Assembly (NCBI GenBank): GCA_031270075.1
Contig: JAISYG010000081.1
Coordinates: forward strand, 1-48,154
DNA from: Dysgonamonadaceae bacterium
GTDB lineage: Bacteria; Bacteroidota; Bacteroidia; Bacteroidales; Azobacteroidaceae
DNA length: 48,154 nt
Direction of reading: 5' to 3'
In this document: positions 36,144 to 45,580 of the stretch, piece after piece
Numbering within the stretch: the first letter of the stretch is position 1
Layout: every line of letters starts with the position of its first letter
Made by a program: the position numbers and the translations under genes
Notes under the pieces: generated by a model
The model's database searches: none
What the model was told of the DNA's origin: nothing
Seen by the model: the letters and a program-made list of their open reading frames with translations, nothing else

Positions 36144-36217
36144 GGGCCCATAGCTCAGTTGGTTAGAGCACCTGACTCATAATCAGGGGGTCGCAGGATC
36201 ATGCCCTGCTGGGCCCA
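36144..36217 (+). tRNA. tRNA with CAT anticodon (elongator Met or Ile2)
   Basis: Acceptor GGGCCCA/TGGGCCC; anticodon arm CCTGA-CTCATAA-TCAGG; T stem GCAGG/CCTGC with unusual loop ATCATGC. Confidence 0.9.
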
Positions 36218-36242
36218 CGAGATAAAACAGACAATGATGTTA

Positions 36243-36279
36243 AAAGGCGCTAACAATTATTTGCGAGCGCTTTTTTTTG
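36243..36279 (+). terminator. Stem-loop with T-tract after tRNA (GGCGCT ... AGCGCTTTTTTTT)
   Basis: Inverted repeat GCGCT/AGCGC with A-rich 5' and T8 3' flank. Confidence 0.5.
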
Positions 36280-36329
36280 TATCTTTACGTGTTTTTATAT
36301 TTGGATTGACAGGAATAAATGTATTATAA

Positions 36330-39197
36330 ATGAACTTTTTACAGGCTGTAGCGAAAAATTTGTACACCACTTATGGAGATGAAATATCTTCTTTGACGCT
36401 GGTTTTTCCCTCACGGAGGGCGCAGTTGTTTTTTTCCGACGAACTGGCAACGCTTATCAACAAACCCGTCTGGTCGCCGGATTACGCAAGTCTCGAAGAG
36501 ATTGTTTCGTCGTTGAGTACTTTGCAAAAAATCGACGATTTCTCTTTGTTGACGCTTCTATATCAAGTATATAAAAAACATACGCACAGCGAAGAGACAT
36601 TCGACAAATTCTATTTCTGGGGCGAGACATTACTGAACGATTTCGACGATATTGACAAATATCTGGTTGATGCGAAGTTACTGTTCCGAAATCTGAAATC
36701 GCAGAAGACATTCGAAGGCGATTTTTCGTTCCTTACCGACGAGCAAATCGCATATATACAGCAGTTTTGGGAAAGTTTCAATCCTGCCGGCGACGCCGGT
36801 TTGCAGAGTAAATTCACCGAAATCTGGGATGTGTTGTTGTCGGTTTATACCGAGTTCAAATCGGTGTTGAGAGAGAAAAATCAGGCATATTCGGGCATGA
36901 TTTACAGAGATGTAGTCGAAAAAATGCAGCGGGACGAGCTTCCGGAGATTCAGGGCAAGTATGCGTTTATCGGGTTTAATGCACTTGGTAAGTGCGAGTT
37001 AGATTTGTTTTCGTATCTGAAAAAATCCGACAAAGCGATTTTTTTCTGGGATTACGACGATTATTATATAAACGACAAAAAACAGGAAGCGGGAATGTTT
37101 TTGCGGAAAAATATCAAACAGTTTCCTGCGCCATCCTCGTTCAATCTTCAGTCGGAATTTACATCCGGCAAAGACGTACATATCATTGCTTCGCCGTCTG
37201 ATGTTCTTCAGGCAAAGGCTATTAGCAAAATTTTGACAGAGATGAACGCCGGGTTCGACCGGAAAACAGCCATTGTGCTTACCGATGAGAATATTTTGAT
37301 TCCCGTCCTGCATTCTTTGCCCGACGAGTGCAGCGACGTCAATATCACGCTGGGTTATCCGCTGTTGCAAACGCCGGTATTCTCTCTGGCTGAACTGCTT
37401 ATACGTCTGCAAAATTCGTACAGGGAAAACAATTCCGGTTTTTATTACAAAGATGTACTTGCCATATTACGACACAGTTACGTAATTGACGCCTGCAGGG
37501 AAAATACTAAGGAAATCATTGACAACATTGTCAATAACAACATGATATATATCGACTGTCATTTGTTTGAAAACAATCCTTTCCTGAAAAAAATATTCGT
37601 TCCATTTTCGTCGTACGGAGAGTTAACTAATTATCTAATAGATATATTCACATCTATCGCCAGTGTTCCGTCTTCCGGAGACGAGCAAATTGCGCTCAGG
37701 AAAGAATACATATATTACATGACAAAATCGCTCAACAGGCTGAAAAAATCTATCGAAGAGATAAATCTCGAAATAGGTAAATCGGTGTTTCTTAGCCTGA
37801 TAAGAGATATTTTCAGAAATTTGAAGATTCCTTTCATGGGCGAACCCGTAAAAGGATTGCAGATAATGAATATTCAGGAAACCAGAGCATTGGATTTCGA
37901 AAATCTGATACTGCTTTCGGTCAACGAAGGACGCCTGCCGCACGAAACCAACAAAGCATCGTATATCCCTTATAATCTGCGTAAAGGTTACGGATTGCCG
38001 TGTCGTGAAGATTCGGAAGCAATTTCGGCGTACAACTTTTATCGCCTGATTCAGAGGGCAAAACACCTGCGATTGCTGTATTCATCCAAAACTGACGAAA
38101 ACAGGACGGGCGAAATGAGTCGCTATTTGTATCAACTTAAATTCGAAACTAAACTGAATATCAAGGAGTATCCGGTAACGTTCAACATCAGTTTCGGGGA
38201 AACTCCAAAAATAACAGTTGAAAAAGATGAGACTGTGCAGCAAATTTTAATGAAATATACAGGTGATAATCCTCAAAAAACGTTGTCACCAAGCGCATTA
38301 AGCAAATATATCGCCTGTCCGCTGAAGTTTTATTTTTCGTCGATACTCAAACTCGAATCCGATGAATCGGTGGTTGAAGAGTTGCAACTGAATCAGTTAG
38401 GCAACATTATCCATAATGTTATGGAAAAATTGTATTCGAATCTGATAAACAAAAAAGTTTCCGAAAAAGATATTGAGGATATTTGTACGAATACAGAAAT
38501 GATTGAATCGTTGATAGACACACACTTCGCTCAGGTATTTTACAAAAAAGATTCGTTGCCGGCAAATTTCAACGAAAACGGTAAATTGCTGGTTACAAGA
38601 GATGTAATTCGTAAATATGTGAAAAAGATTTTGGAATACGACAAAAACAATTCGGGATTCACATTTTTAGGGCTCGAAGAAAAAATCAAGATAAAATTTT
38701 CTATTGGAAATCTGACTGTCGGGCTGGAAGGAACAATCGACCGTATTGACAAGCAAAACAATACTTTACGTATAATCGATTACAAAACCGGCGCCGGACG
38801 CGGCGCTGATAAACGAATGAAATTCAATTCGGTAGAATCACTGTTCGATTCCAATCCCGAAGTGTTAAATAAAGAAGCCTTCCAGACATTCATGTACGCG
38901 CTTATGTACCGGAAAAGTAAAAATCCACCGGAAAAAATAGTCCCGGCACTGTATTTTGTAAAAGACAGTTATTCACTCGATTTCAATTATCATCTGATAG
39001 ACGAAGATATAAAAGAAGGAGACGGAAAAAAAGGAAAGGAAGTAACTGATTTTAGTGTATATCAGAGTCTTTTTGAAGAATGTTTGACACGAAATTTACG
39101 GGAATTATTCGACTTCGGCGTCCCATTTACACAAACGGAACATAAGAGGACATGCAAAAGTTGTTCGTGCAGAATAATATGTAAGTTCGATGATTAA
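36330..39197 (+). CDS. PD-(D/E)XK nuclease family / AddB-like helicase-nuclease subunit
   Basis: LVFPSRRAQLFF; MNIQETRALDFENLILLSVNEGRLP; LSPSALSKYIACPLKFYFSSIL; LRIIDYKTG; C-terminal CKSCSCRIIC iron-sulfur-like cysteines. Confidence 0.87.
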   Translation: MNFLQAVAKNLYTTYGDEISSLTLVFPSRRAQLFFSDELATLINKPVWSPDYASLEEIVSSLSTLQKIDDFSLLTLLYQVYKKHTHSEETFDKFYFWGETLLNDFDDIDKYLVDAKLLFRNLKSQKTFEGDFSFLTDEQIAYIQQFWESFNPAGDAGLQSKFTEIWDVLLSVYTEFKSVLREKNQAYSGMIYRDVVEKMQRDELPEIQGKYAFIGFNALGKCELDLFSYLKKSDKAIFFWDYDDYYINDKKQEAGMFLRKNIKQFPAPSSFNLQSEFTSGKDVHIIASPSDVLQAKAISKILTEMNAGFDRKTAIVLTDENILIPVLHSLPDECSDVNITLGYPLLQTPVFSLAELLIRLQNSYRENNSGFYYKDVLAILRHSYVIDACRENTKEIIDNIVNNNMIYIDCHLFENNPFLKKIFVPFSSYGELTNYLIDIFTSIASVPSSGDEQIALRKEYIYYMTKSLNRLKKSIEEINLEIGKSVFLSLIRDIFRNLKIPFMGEPVKGLQIMNIQETRALDFENLILLSVNEGRLPHETNKASYIPYNLRKGYGLPCREDSEAISAYNFYRLIQRAKHLRLLYSSKTDENRTGEMSRYLYQLKFETKLNIKEYPVTFNISFGETPKITVEKDETVQQILMKYTGDNPQKTLSPSALSKYIACPLKFYFSSILKLESDESVVEELQLNQLGNIIHNVMEKLYSNLINKKVSEKDIEDICTNTEMIESLIDTHFAQVFYKKDSLPANFNENGKLLVTRDVIRKYVKKILEYDKNNSGFTFLGLEEKIKIKFSIGNLTVGLEGTIDRIDKQNNTLRIIDYKTGAGRGADKRMKFNSVESLFDSNPEVLNKEAFQTFMYALMYRKSKNPPEKIVPALYFVKDSYSLDFNYHLIDEDIKEGDGKKGKEVTDFSVYQSLFEECLTRNLRELFDFGVPFTQTEHKRTCKSCSCRIICKFDD

Positions 39198-39300
39198 AAA
39201 TAATCCTATTTAGTATTTGCCCGAAAACTCACAATGTCCAAATCTATAGTAATTTATACGCAAAAAAGATTTGAATCTTTTCACTCAATTGACTGTCCGA

Positions 39301-39483
39301 AAGCCCGAAGGGCTTCAATATGAATAACCCTGAGCAAGCCGACGGCGCAGCTCGGGGTATAGTCGCCTCCTCTTCCGAACTACGTAGTAGTTCAACCCTT
39401 TCAGGGTTGATAGAGAGGTTAGCGTTGTCCCCGAGCTGCGCTACGCTTGCTCGGGGTTATTAAAATTCGACGCCTTCGGCGTC
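39301..39483. repeat. Intergenic cluster of short hairpins nested in a large inverted repeat
   Basis: AAGCCC-gaa-GGGCTT (39301-39315); GAACTAC-gta-GTAGTTC (39377-39393); AACCCT-ttc-AGGGTT (39394-39408); GACGCC-ttc-GGCGTC (39469-39483); arms AATAACCCTGAGC...GCTCGGGGTAT (39323-39360) and CCCCGAGC...GCTCGGGGTTATT (39429-39461). Confidence 0.9.
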
Positions 39484-39756
39484 ATCTGCTACCCAATAAT
39501 GCGACAATCAAATTGCATCATATTCAAACATAACAGGTTTTTAAAACTTGTTATATTTCAATATTTTCAGTTGATATAACAGTTTTCGGACAAACACTAT
39601 TTACTTGATTTCGCTCCCAAAAATAAATTGAATTTGATATGAATGACCGATGGTTATGAAAAAAAAATTACTCCTTCCTCTCACACAATCAACCAATTTT
39701 CCTGCCATTTTGACATAGTCAAATGCCAGAGACGCCATTTTGCCATTTTGACCTGA

Positions 39757-41304
39757 TTACACCCCCCTAATCCGGTCTTCGAAAGCGCTTAACGCTACTT
39801 TTGCTCCTTCGCCCATTGAGATGATAATCTGCTTGTACGGAATATTTGTCACATCGCCGGCGGCATATATTCCCTGTTTGCTTGTGCGACCGTGATTGTC
39901 GATTTCGATTTCGCCGGCTCTGTTTGTAGTTACGATATCCTTGAAAACGCCACTGTTAGCCATTAAACCTATCTGGACAAAGATTCCGTCAAGTTCGATA
40001 ACGCTTTCTGTATCGGTTTTACGGTCTTTCACACGTATTCCCGTCACTTTTTCGCCGTCGCCGATGACTTCCGTTGTCTGGGCGCTCACAATGATTTCGA
40101 TATTGTCACGGCTTTTGGCGTTGTCCTGCAGGACGGTATCGGCTCTTAGCTGATCGGCAAATTCGAGAACCGTCACTTTCGAACAGATTCCCGACAAGTC
40201 AATTGCCGCTTCGATTCCCGAATTTCCTCCGCCAACAACCGCAACACGTTTTCCCTTGTAGAACGGACCATCGCAATGCGGACAGAAAGCAACGCCGCGT
40301 CCGATATGCTCCGATTCGCCCGGAACATTGAGTTTTCGCCAGTTAGCGCCGGTGGCAATGATAATCGACGAAGCCGTATATCGCTCGCCTGTCGCAACCC
40401 ACACAATCTTTTTGTTGTCTTCATCAGTGATTTTTTCTACACGACGATGTTCCAGCAAATCGACAGAATAAGCTTGCGCGTGAGTTTTCAGCTGTGCAGC
40501 AAGTTGAGAGCCTGTGATATACGGAACTGAAATCAGATTTTCGATTCCGACAGTATCGTTCACCTGTCCCCCTACCCTTTCGGCTATTACGGCGACTTTC
40601 AATCCTTTGCGCGCCGAATAAATCGCTGCCGACGTTCCTGCCGGTCCACTACCGACAACAATCACGTCGTACGATTTTATTTCGGTTTGACTTGCCTGTA
40701 TTTCAGAGCCATATTGAGTGTGAAGTTTTTCGAGCAGTTCTCCAAAATTCGACCTGCCGACATGTAACAACTGTCCATCAGCAAAAACCGAAGGCACAGC
40801 CTGAATATTCAAAGCATTAGCTTCGTCCTGATAAAGAGCGCCATCGACCATTTCGTGAGTGATATTGTCGTTGAACAAAGCCATAAGATTCAGCGACTGA
40901 ACAATATCGGGACAATTGGTGCATGTCAGCGAAACGTAAGTCGTGAGATTAATCTTGCCCTTCAAAGCTTTCACACGGTTTATCAGAGCTTCGTCAGGAA
41001 TATTTTTTCCCTGCCCGTCGCTGTTGAGTATTGCAAGTATCAACGACGTAAACTCGTGTCCGTTAGGGATTCCGCGAAAACGGATACCCGTAAATTTGCC
41101 GTCTTTCAGCAACGAAAACGCTAAATACGTTCCATCGTTTATCCGGCATTCGATATTGCCGGAAGTTGCGGCTACATCGTTCAAGAAATCAATAAATTCG
41201 TCCCGTGATTCGTGTGTTTCGGGAACTGTTGCATCCAGCAAATATCCGGATTTCAGGTTGGCAAAGAGACTTTGCAATTGTTGTTTTATTTCATTGTCTA
41301 ACAT
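39757..41304 (-). CDS. ahpF: Alkyl hydroperoxide reductase subunit F
   Basis: N-terminal thioredoxin-like domain ([15 protein letters not shown]); FAD motif [19 protein letters not shown]; redox [30 protein letters not shown]; start at [14 protein letters not shown]. Confidence 0.95.
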   Translation of the reverse strand: MLDNEIKQQLQSLFANLKSGYLLDATVPETHESRDEFIDFLNDVAATSGNIECRINDGTYLAFSLLKDGKFTGIRFRGIPNGHEFTSLILAILNSDGQGKNIPDEALINRVKALKGKINLTTYVSLTCTNCPDIVQSLNLMALFNDNITHEMVDGALYQDEANALNIQAVPSVFADGQLLHVGRSNFGELLEKLHTQYGSEIQASQTEIKSYDVIVVGSGPAGTSAAIYSARKGLKVAVIAERVGGQVNDTVGIENLISVPYITGSQLAAQLKTHAQAYSVDLLEHRRVEKITDEDNKKIVWVATGERYTASSIIIATGANWRKLNVPGESEHIGRGVAFCPHCDGPFYKGKRVAVVGGGNSGIEAAIDLSGICSKVTVLEFADQLRADTVLQDNAKSRDNIEIIVSAQTTEVIGDGEKVTGIRVKDRKTDTESVIELDGIFVQIGLMANSGVFKDIVTTNRAGEIEIDNHGRTSKQGIYAAGDVTNIPYKQIIISMGEGAKVALSAFEDRIRGV

Positions 41305-41343
41305 AACTGTGTTTTTTTTTAATAAATCATCAAAAATTTTCTG

Positions 41344-41376
41344 CAAAGTTACGGTATTGTATCAATATAAATCAAA
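41344..41376 (-). promoter_or_regulatory. Bacteroidetes-type promoter for ahpF on the minus strand (TTTG-N21-TAACTTTG)
   Basis: Plus-strand CAAAGTTA 41344-41351 and CAAA 41373-41376. Confidence 0.6.
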
Positions 41377-41498
41377 TCAATGTTTTTTATACACGCATAA
41401 ATATAGCTTATTACAAATCTGTTATCAAATATTTTTATGAACATTATGCAAAATATAAACTTTTTGTATAATTTTGCATTTTGAAAGGAGAATTAAAT

Positions 41499-42251
41499 AT
41501 GAAAAAGAGAAGTGTTGTAGAAAGTGTGGTGAACAACGAAACGATTTATCAACAGGGAATTTCCGTCGATTGTGTAATCATCGGATTCCATGACAGGAGG
41601 TTAAAAGTGTTATTAAGTAAATTCAATTTTTTTCATAAATGGATGTTACCTGTCGGATTCATTATGAAAGACGAAGATATGGACGTCGCTGCTTGTAGTG
41701 TTCTGAAAAATATAACAGGTTTGAAAGATATCTATATGTATCAGTTTCATACGTTTGGCAGTACAATCCGCCTAAATGCAAAGGAACATCGGACTATTAT
41801 GGCAAAAATAGGTCTTGCCGACACAAACCACTGGCTTGCACAGCGTTTGGTCAGCGTTGGATACTGCGCTTTGGTCGATTATTCACAGGTAAATATCAGC
41901 GCCAGTGCCAATGAGAAAGTCCAGTGGTTCAATATCAACGAAATCCCTTCGCTGTATTCCGACCATAACAGTATTATCGGAAAAGCGTTGGCAATGATAC
42001 GGACACAGCTGGATATCATTCCGGTAGGCTACAAACTTCTGCCTGAAAAGTTTCCTTTGTCCGAATTGCGAATTATTTACGAAACAATTCTCGAACAGGA
42101 ATTGGACAGGCGTAATTTTCAACGTAAAATACTATCGACGGGATATTTGATAAACCTGGGCGAATATCAGAGAAAACCGGGACAAAAACCAACAGCGCTG
42201 TTTGCATTCGACAAAGAAAAATGCGAGGAAGCGCTGCAAAATATTATCTGA
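41499..42251 (+). CDS. NrtR-family Nudix-like transcriptional regulator
   Basis: VDCVIIGFHDRRLKVLLSKFNFFHKWMLPVGFIMKDEDMDVAACSVLKNITGL Nudix fold plus C-terminal winged-helix-like FPLSELRIIYETILEQELDRRNFQRKILSTGYL. Confidence 0.8.
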   Translation: MKKRSVVESVVNNETIYQQGISVDCVIIGFHDRRLKVLLSKFNFFHKWMLPVGFIMKDEDMDVAACSVLKNITGLKDIYMYQFHTFGSTIRLNAKEHRTIMAKIGLADTNHWLAQRLVSVGYCALVDYSQVNISASANEKVQWFNINEIPSLYSDHNSIIGKALAMIRTQLDIIPVGYKLLPEKFPLSELRIIYETILEQELDRRNFQRKILSTGYLINLGEYQRKPGQKPTALFAFDKEKCEEALQNII

Positions 42252-42257
42252 ATTGAA

Positions 42258-42974
42258 ATGTCGAACGATTATTTCAGATTCAAACAATTCACTGTCAAGC
42301 AGGATCGAACGGCAATGAAAGTCGGCATCGACAGCGTCCTGCTTGGAGCATGGACGGCGGTGAGCGGCTCGGAGAAAAATGTTCTTGACATCGGAACCGG
42401 TGTCGGACTGCTGGCTCTCATGATGGCGCAGAAAATCCCCGGTGCAACAATAACCGCCTGCGAAATAGATGAAAACGCTTGTGAACAGGCGCGTGAAAAC
42501 ATACTGTCGTCAAAGTGGAACGAAAGAATTACCGTCGTAAACGCCGATATCAGAACGTTCACGCAGAATCTTAAAGGTTTTGACTTAATAATATGTAATC
42601 CTCCGTATTTCGAAAAATCGCTGAAATCACTTGACAGCAAACGAAATATCGCCCGTCACAACGACTGCCTGCCTTTCTCCGATTTGATTGATTGCGTCCA
42701 CCGGCTACTGAGCGACAACGGACGTTTTGTCTTAATCGTTCCCAATGATAAAGCCAGCATAATCACCGACCTTGCCGCCGGTAAAAACCTGTTCCCGATG
42801 CGACGGTTGAACATCAAACCCACTGAAACAAAACCGGTAAACAGAGTGATTCTGGAACTCGCCTGCACATCGCAACCTCCGGAAGAATATTCGTTGACTG
42901 TACGAACCGGAAACGGCTATTCCGACGAGTATAAATCTTTAACGAAAGATTTCTATGGATGTACAACAAAATAA
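42258..42974 (+). CDS. trmN6: tRNA1(Val) (adenine(37)-N6)-methyltransferase-like (TrmN6/YfiC)
   Basis: FRFKQFTVKQDRTAMKVGIDSVLLGAW; VLDIGTGVGLLALMMAQK; LIICNPPYFEKSLKS. Confidence 0.88.
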   Translation: MSNDYFRFKQFTVKQDRTAMKVGIDSVLLGAWTAVSGSEKNVLDIGTGVGLLALMMAQKIPGATITACEIDENACEQARENILSSKWNERITVVNADIRTFTQNLKGFDLIICNPPYFEKSLKSLDSKRNIARHNDCLPFSDLIDCVHRLLSDNGRFVLIVPNDKASIITDLAAGKNLFPMRRLNIKPTETKPVNRVILELACTSQPPEEYSLTVRTGNGYSDEYKSLTKDFYGCTTK

Positions 42975-43034
42975 GTGTACGGAATGAATTATTTTGACTA
43001 CTTTTGCGCTCAAATTTAGTAAAAATAATATGAT

Positions 43035-44210
43035 ATGAAATTATTACCATTTAAACTCGAAGGCGACAAAAAAATTTGGATTTTGCTTATTTTGCTTGCT
43101 TTAATATCGGTATTATCCGTTTATTCAAGCACATACAGGTTGACGATGAGAACGGGAAATTTATTAGTACCGATTTCGAGGCACTTGTTTTTTCTGGCAT
43201 TAGGATTTATCGGCATATACATTATGCACAAAAAAACGTTGAGATATTACAAACTCTTTGTTCCTTTAGTTTTGGCTTTTGTTGTAATTTGCTTGATATT
43301 AGTATTTTTTATACAGAGTGAAGGCGAAAGACGCTGGCTTTTCAGTCGAAGTTTACAGCCTTCAGACATTGTCAAAGTCGTCATGGTGGTGTATTTAGCG
43401 AAAGTTTTGAGCGACGGTTTCGGTGGAAGTATCAAAATGTTCTTTTGGCGGGTGATTTTTCCCATACTTTTAGTTTGTATTCTGGTTATCAGGGGACATA
43501 CGTCGAATGCTGTGATAATTGCCGGCGTTTCGATGCTGATGGTATTTATGGGCGCAACAAACATTAAATATCGTTTTCTCAGCATTTTGGTAATGTTTGT
43601 AGTGCTAAGCGGTTACCTTTTGTTTTACAAGGATATTGGACGCGGAGAAACGGCATCAAGCAGAATAACAACATGGATTTCAAATACTTTTTATCCGTCG
43701 AAAACTTATGGGAATGGAACGAAGACAACATCCAGAAAAAGCAACTATTCACAAGCCGAAACGGCGCAATATGCAATAGTTTCGGGCGGACTTTTCAGGA
43801 TAGCGCCGGGAAAAAGTTTTTATCGAAAAACGCTGTCGGAGGCTCACAACGATTATATTTTCGCTATCATTGTCGAAGAATATGGCATGGCAGGCGGAAT
43901 ATTTGTGATAATAATTTATCTTATGCTGTTTTACAGGATTTTAATGGTCTTGAAAAAATGTACCAGACCGTTTACTTCTTTGTTGTTGTCGGGTTTACTT
44001 ATCTTGATTATTTCGCAGACATTCATCCATATAGGCGTATCTGTGGGAGGATTGCCCATCACAGGACAAAATTTGCCGCTGATAAGCACCGGCGGAACTT
44101 CGATAATAATCACATGTATCGCTTTCGGTATGATTCTTGCAACGAGCAGAATCGCCGAAGAAAATGAACAGGAAGAATCTCAAAATCAAAGTAAAAAAGA
44201 AATTGTATGA
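43035..44210 (+). CDS. ftsW: FtsW/RodA/SpoVE-family cell division protein, likely FtsW
   Basis: Polytopic; EGERRWLFS; LSEAHNDYIFAIIVEEYGMAGG; GGLPITGQNLPLISTGGTSIIITCIAFGMIL. Confidence 0.92.
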   Translation: MKLLPFKLEGDKKIWILLILLALISVLSVYSSTYRLTMRTGNLLVPISRHLFFLALGFIGIYIMHKKTLRYYKLFVPLVLAFVVICLILVFFIQSEGERRWLFSRSLQPSDIVKVVMVVYLAKVLSDGFGGSIKMFFWRVIFPILLVCILVIRGHTSNAVIIAGVSMLMVFMGATNIKYRFLSILVMFVVLSGYLLFYKDIGRGETASSRITTWISNTFYPSKTYGNGTKTTSRKSNYSQAETAQYAIVSGGLFRIAPGKSFYRKTLSEAHNDYIFAIIVEEYGMAGGIFVIIIYLMLFYRILMVLKKCTRPFTSLLLSGLLILIISQTFIHIGVSVGGLPITGQNLPLISTGGTSIIITCIAFGMILATSRIAEENEQEESQNQSKKEIV

Positions 44211-45580
44211 AAAAAAGAGCGTATTTTATCGGTATCGGCGGAATAGGAATGAGCGCCATTGCACGATTCTATAAACATGAGGGTTACGAGGTCGCCGGAT
44301 ATGACAAAACGCCCTCGGATTTGACCGATGAACTGCAAAATGAGGGAATTAACATTCATTTCGACGATTGTGTCGCCGCAATTCCCGAACAGTTTCGCAA
44401 CAACGAAACTCTTGTGATTTATACTCCCGCTATTCCGGACAACAGCTTAGAACTCAACTATTTTCGTGACACGGGAAACACTCCGGTAAAACGGTCCGCC
44501 GTTCTGGGAATGATTGCCAAAGACAAAAAAGTCCTTGCCGTAGCAGGTACGCACGGAAAAACTACTACTTCGACTTTACTCGCTCATCTTATGACCGTTG
44601 CATCAAATGGCTGTACGGCTTTTCTCGGAGGCGTTTCGAAGAATTACAACAGCAATCTTCTCCTGTCAAAAAGCGAGTGGCTGGTTGCCGAAGCCGACGA
44701 ATACGACCGTTCGTTTCTGCGTCTGTATCCTCATATAGCGATTGTTACCGCCGCCGACGCTGATCATCTGGATATTTATGGAACCGAAAAAGAAATGAAA
44801 AACGCTTTCGGCGATTTTGTCTCGCAGATTGATTCCGATGGTGTTCTCATCCTGAAAAAAGGAACCAAAATACCTTTGGACAAAATCCGGTGCAAAACAT
44901 ATTCTTATTCATACGACAATAAGGAAGCTGATTTTTACGCTTTTAACATTTTTCCCTACAAAGATGCAACGACCACAAAGTTTCTTAAATTCGACGTTCA
45001 CACTCCCGCCGGAACAATCGACAACTGTACTTTGCAATTGCCGGGCTGGGTAAACATCGAAAATGCCGTCGCCGCCGTTGCCGCTGCAATACTTGCAGGC
45101 GCCGACAAAAACAGGATTAAGAACGCATTGGAAACATTTTCGGGCGTCAAACGACGTTTCGACATACAGATAAATACGCCGGAACTCACTTATATCGACG
45201 ACTATGCGCATCATCCGGAAGAGTTGAGAGCGGCAATAACTTCTGTACGCCAGATGTTTCCCGGCAGAAAAATTCTGGGCGTATTTCAGCCGCATCTTTA
45301 TACCCGCACCCGTGATTTCGCAGACGGATTTGCCGACAGTCTCAGTCTCCTCGACGAACTGATTCTCTTAGACATATATCCCGCAAGGGAATTGCCGATT
45401 GAAGGCGTAACATCCGGAATTATTTTCGACAAAGTACGGATTGAAAACAAACTGATGCGTACAAGAGACGAACTGATGAACTTGCTTAAAAACAGAGATA
45501 TCGATGTGCTGATAACTCTTGGAGCAGGCGACATCGACCGTTTTGTAGAACCGATAACAAAACTTTTGACGTCGCAATGA
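44207..45580 (+). CDS. murC: UDP-N-acetylmuramate--L-alanine ligase
   Basis: YFIGIGGIGMSAIARF; VAGTHGKTTTSTLLAHL; VAEADEYDRSFLRLYP; IDDYAHHPEELRAAI. Confidence 0.96.
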   Translation: MKKRAYFIGIGGIGMSAIARFYKHEGYEVAGYDKTPSDLTDELQNEGINIHFDDCVAAIPEQFRNNETLVIYTPAIPDNSLELNYFRDTGNTPVKRSAVLGMIAKDKKVLAVAGTHGKTTTSTLLAHLMTVASNGCTAFLGGVSKNYNSNLLLSKSEWLVAEADEYDRSFLRLYPHIAIVTAADADHLDIYGTEKEMKNAFGDFVSQIDSDGVLILKKGTKIPLDKIRCKTYSYSYDNKEADFYAFNIFPYKDATTTKFLKFDVHTPAGTIDNCTLQLPGWVNIENAVAAVAAAILAGADKNRIKNALETFSGVKRRFDIQINTPELTYIDDYAHHPEELRAAITSVRQMFPGRKILGVFQPHLYTRTRDFADGFADSLSLLDELILLDIYPARELPIEGVTSGIIFDKVRIENKLMRTRDELMNLLKNRDIDVLITLGAGDIDRFVEPITKLLTSQ

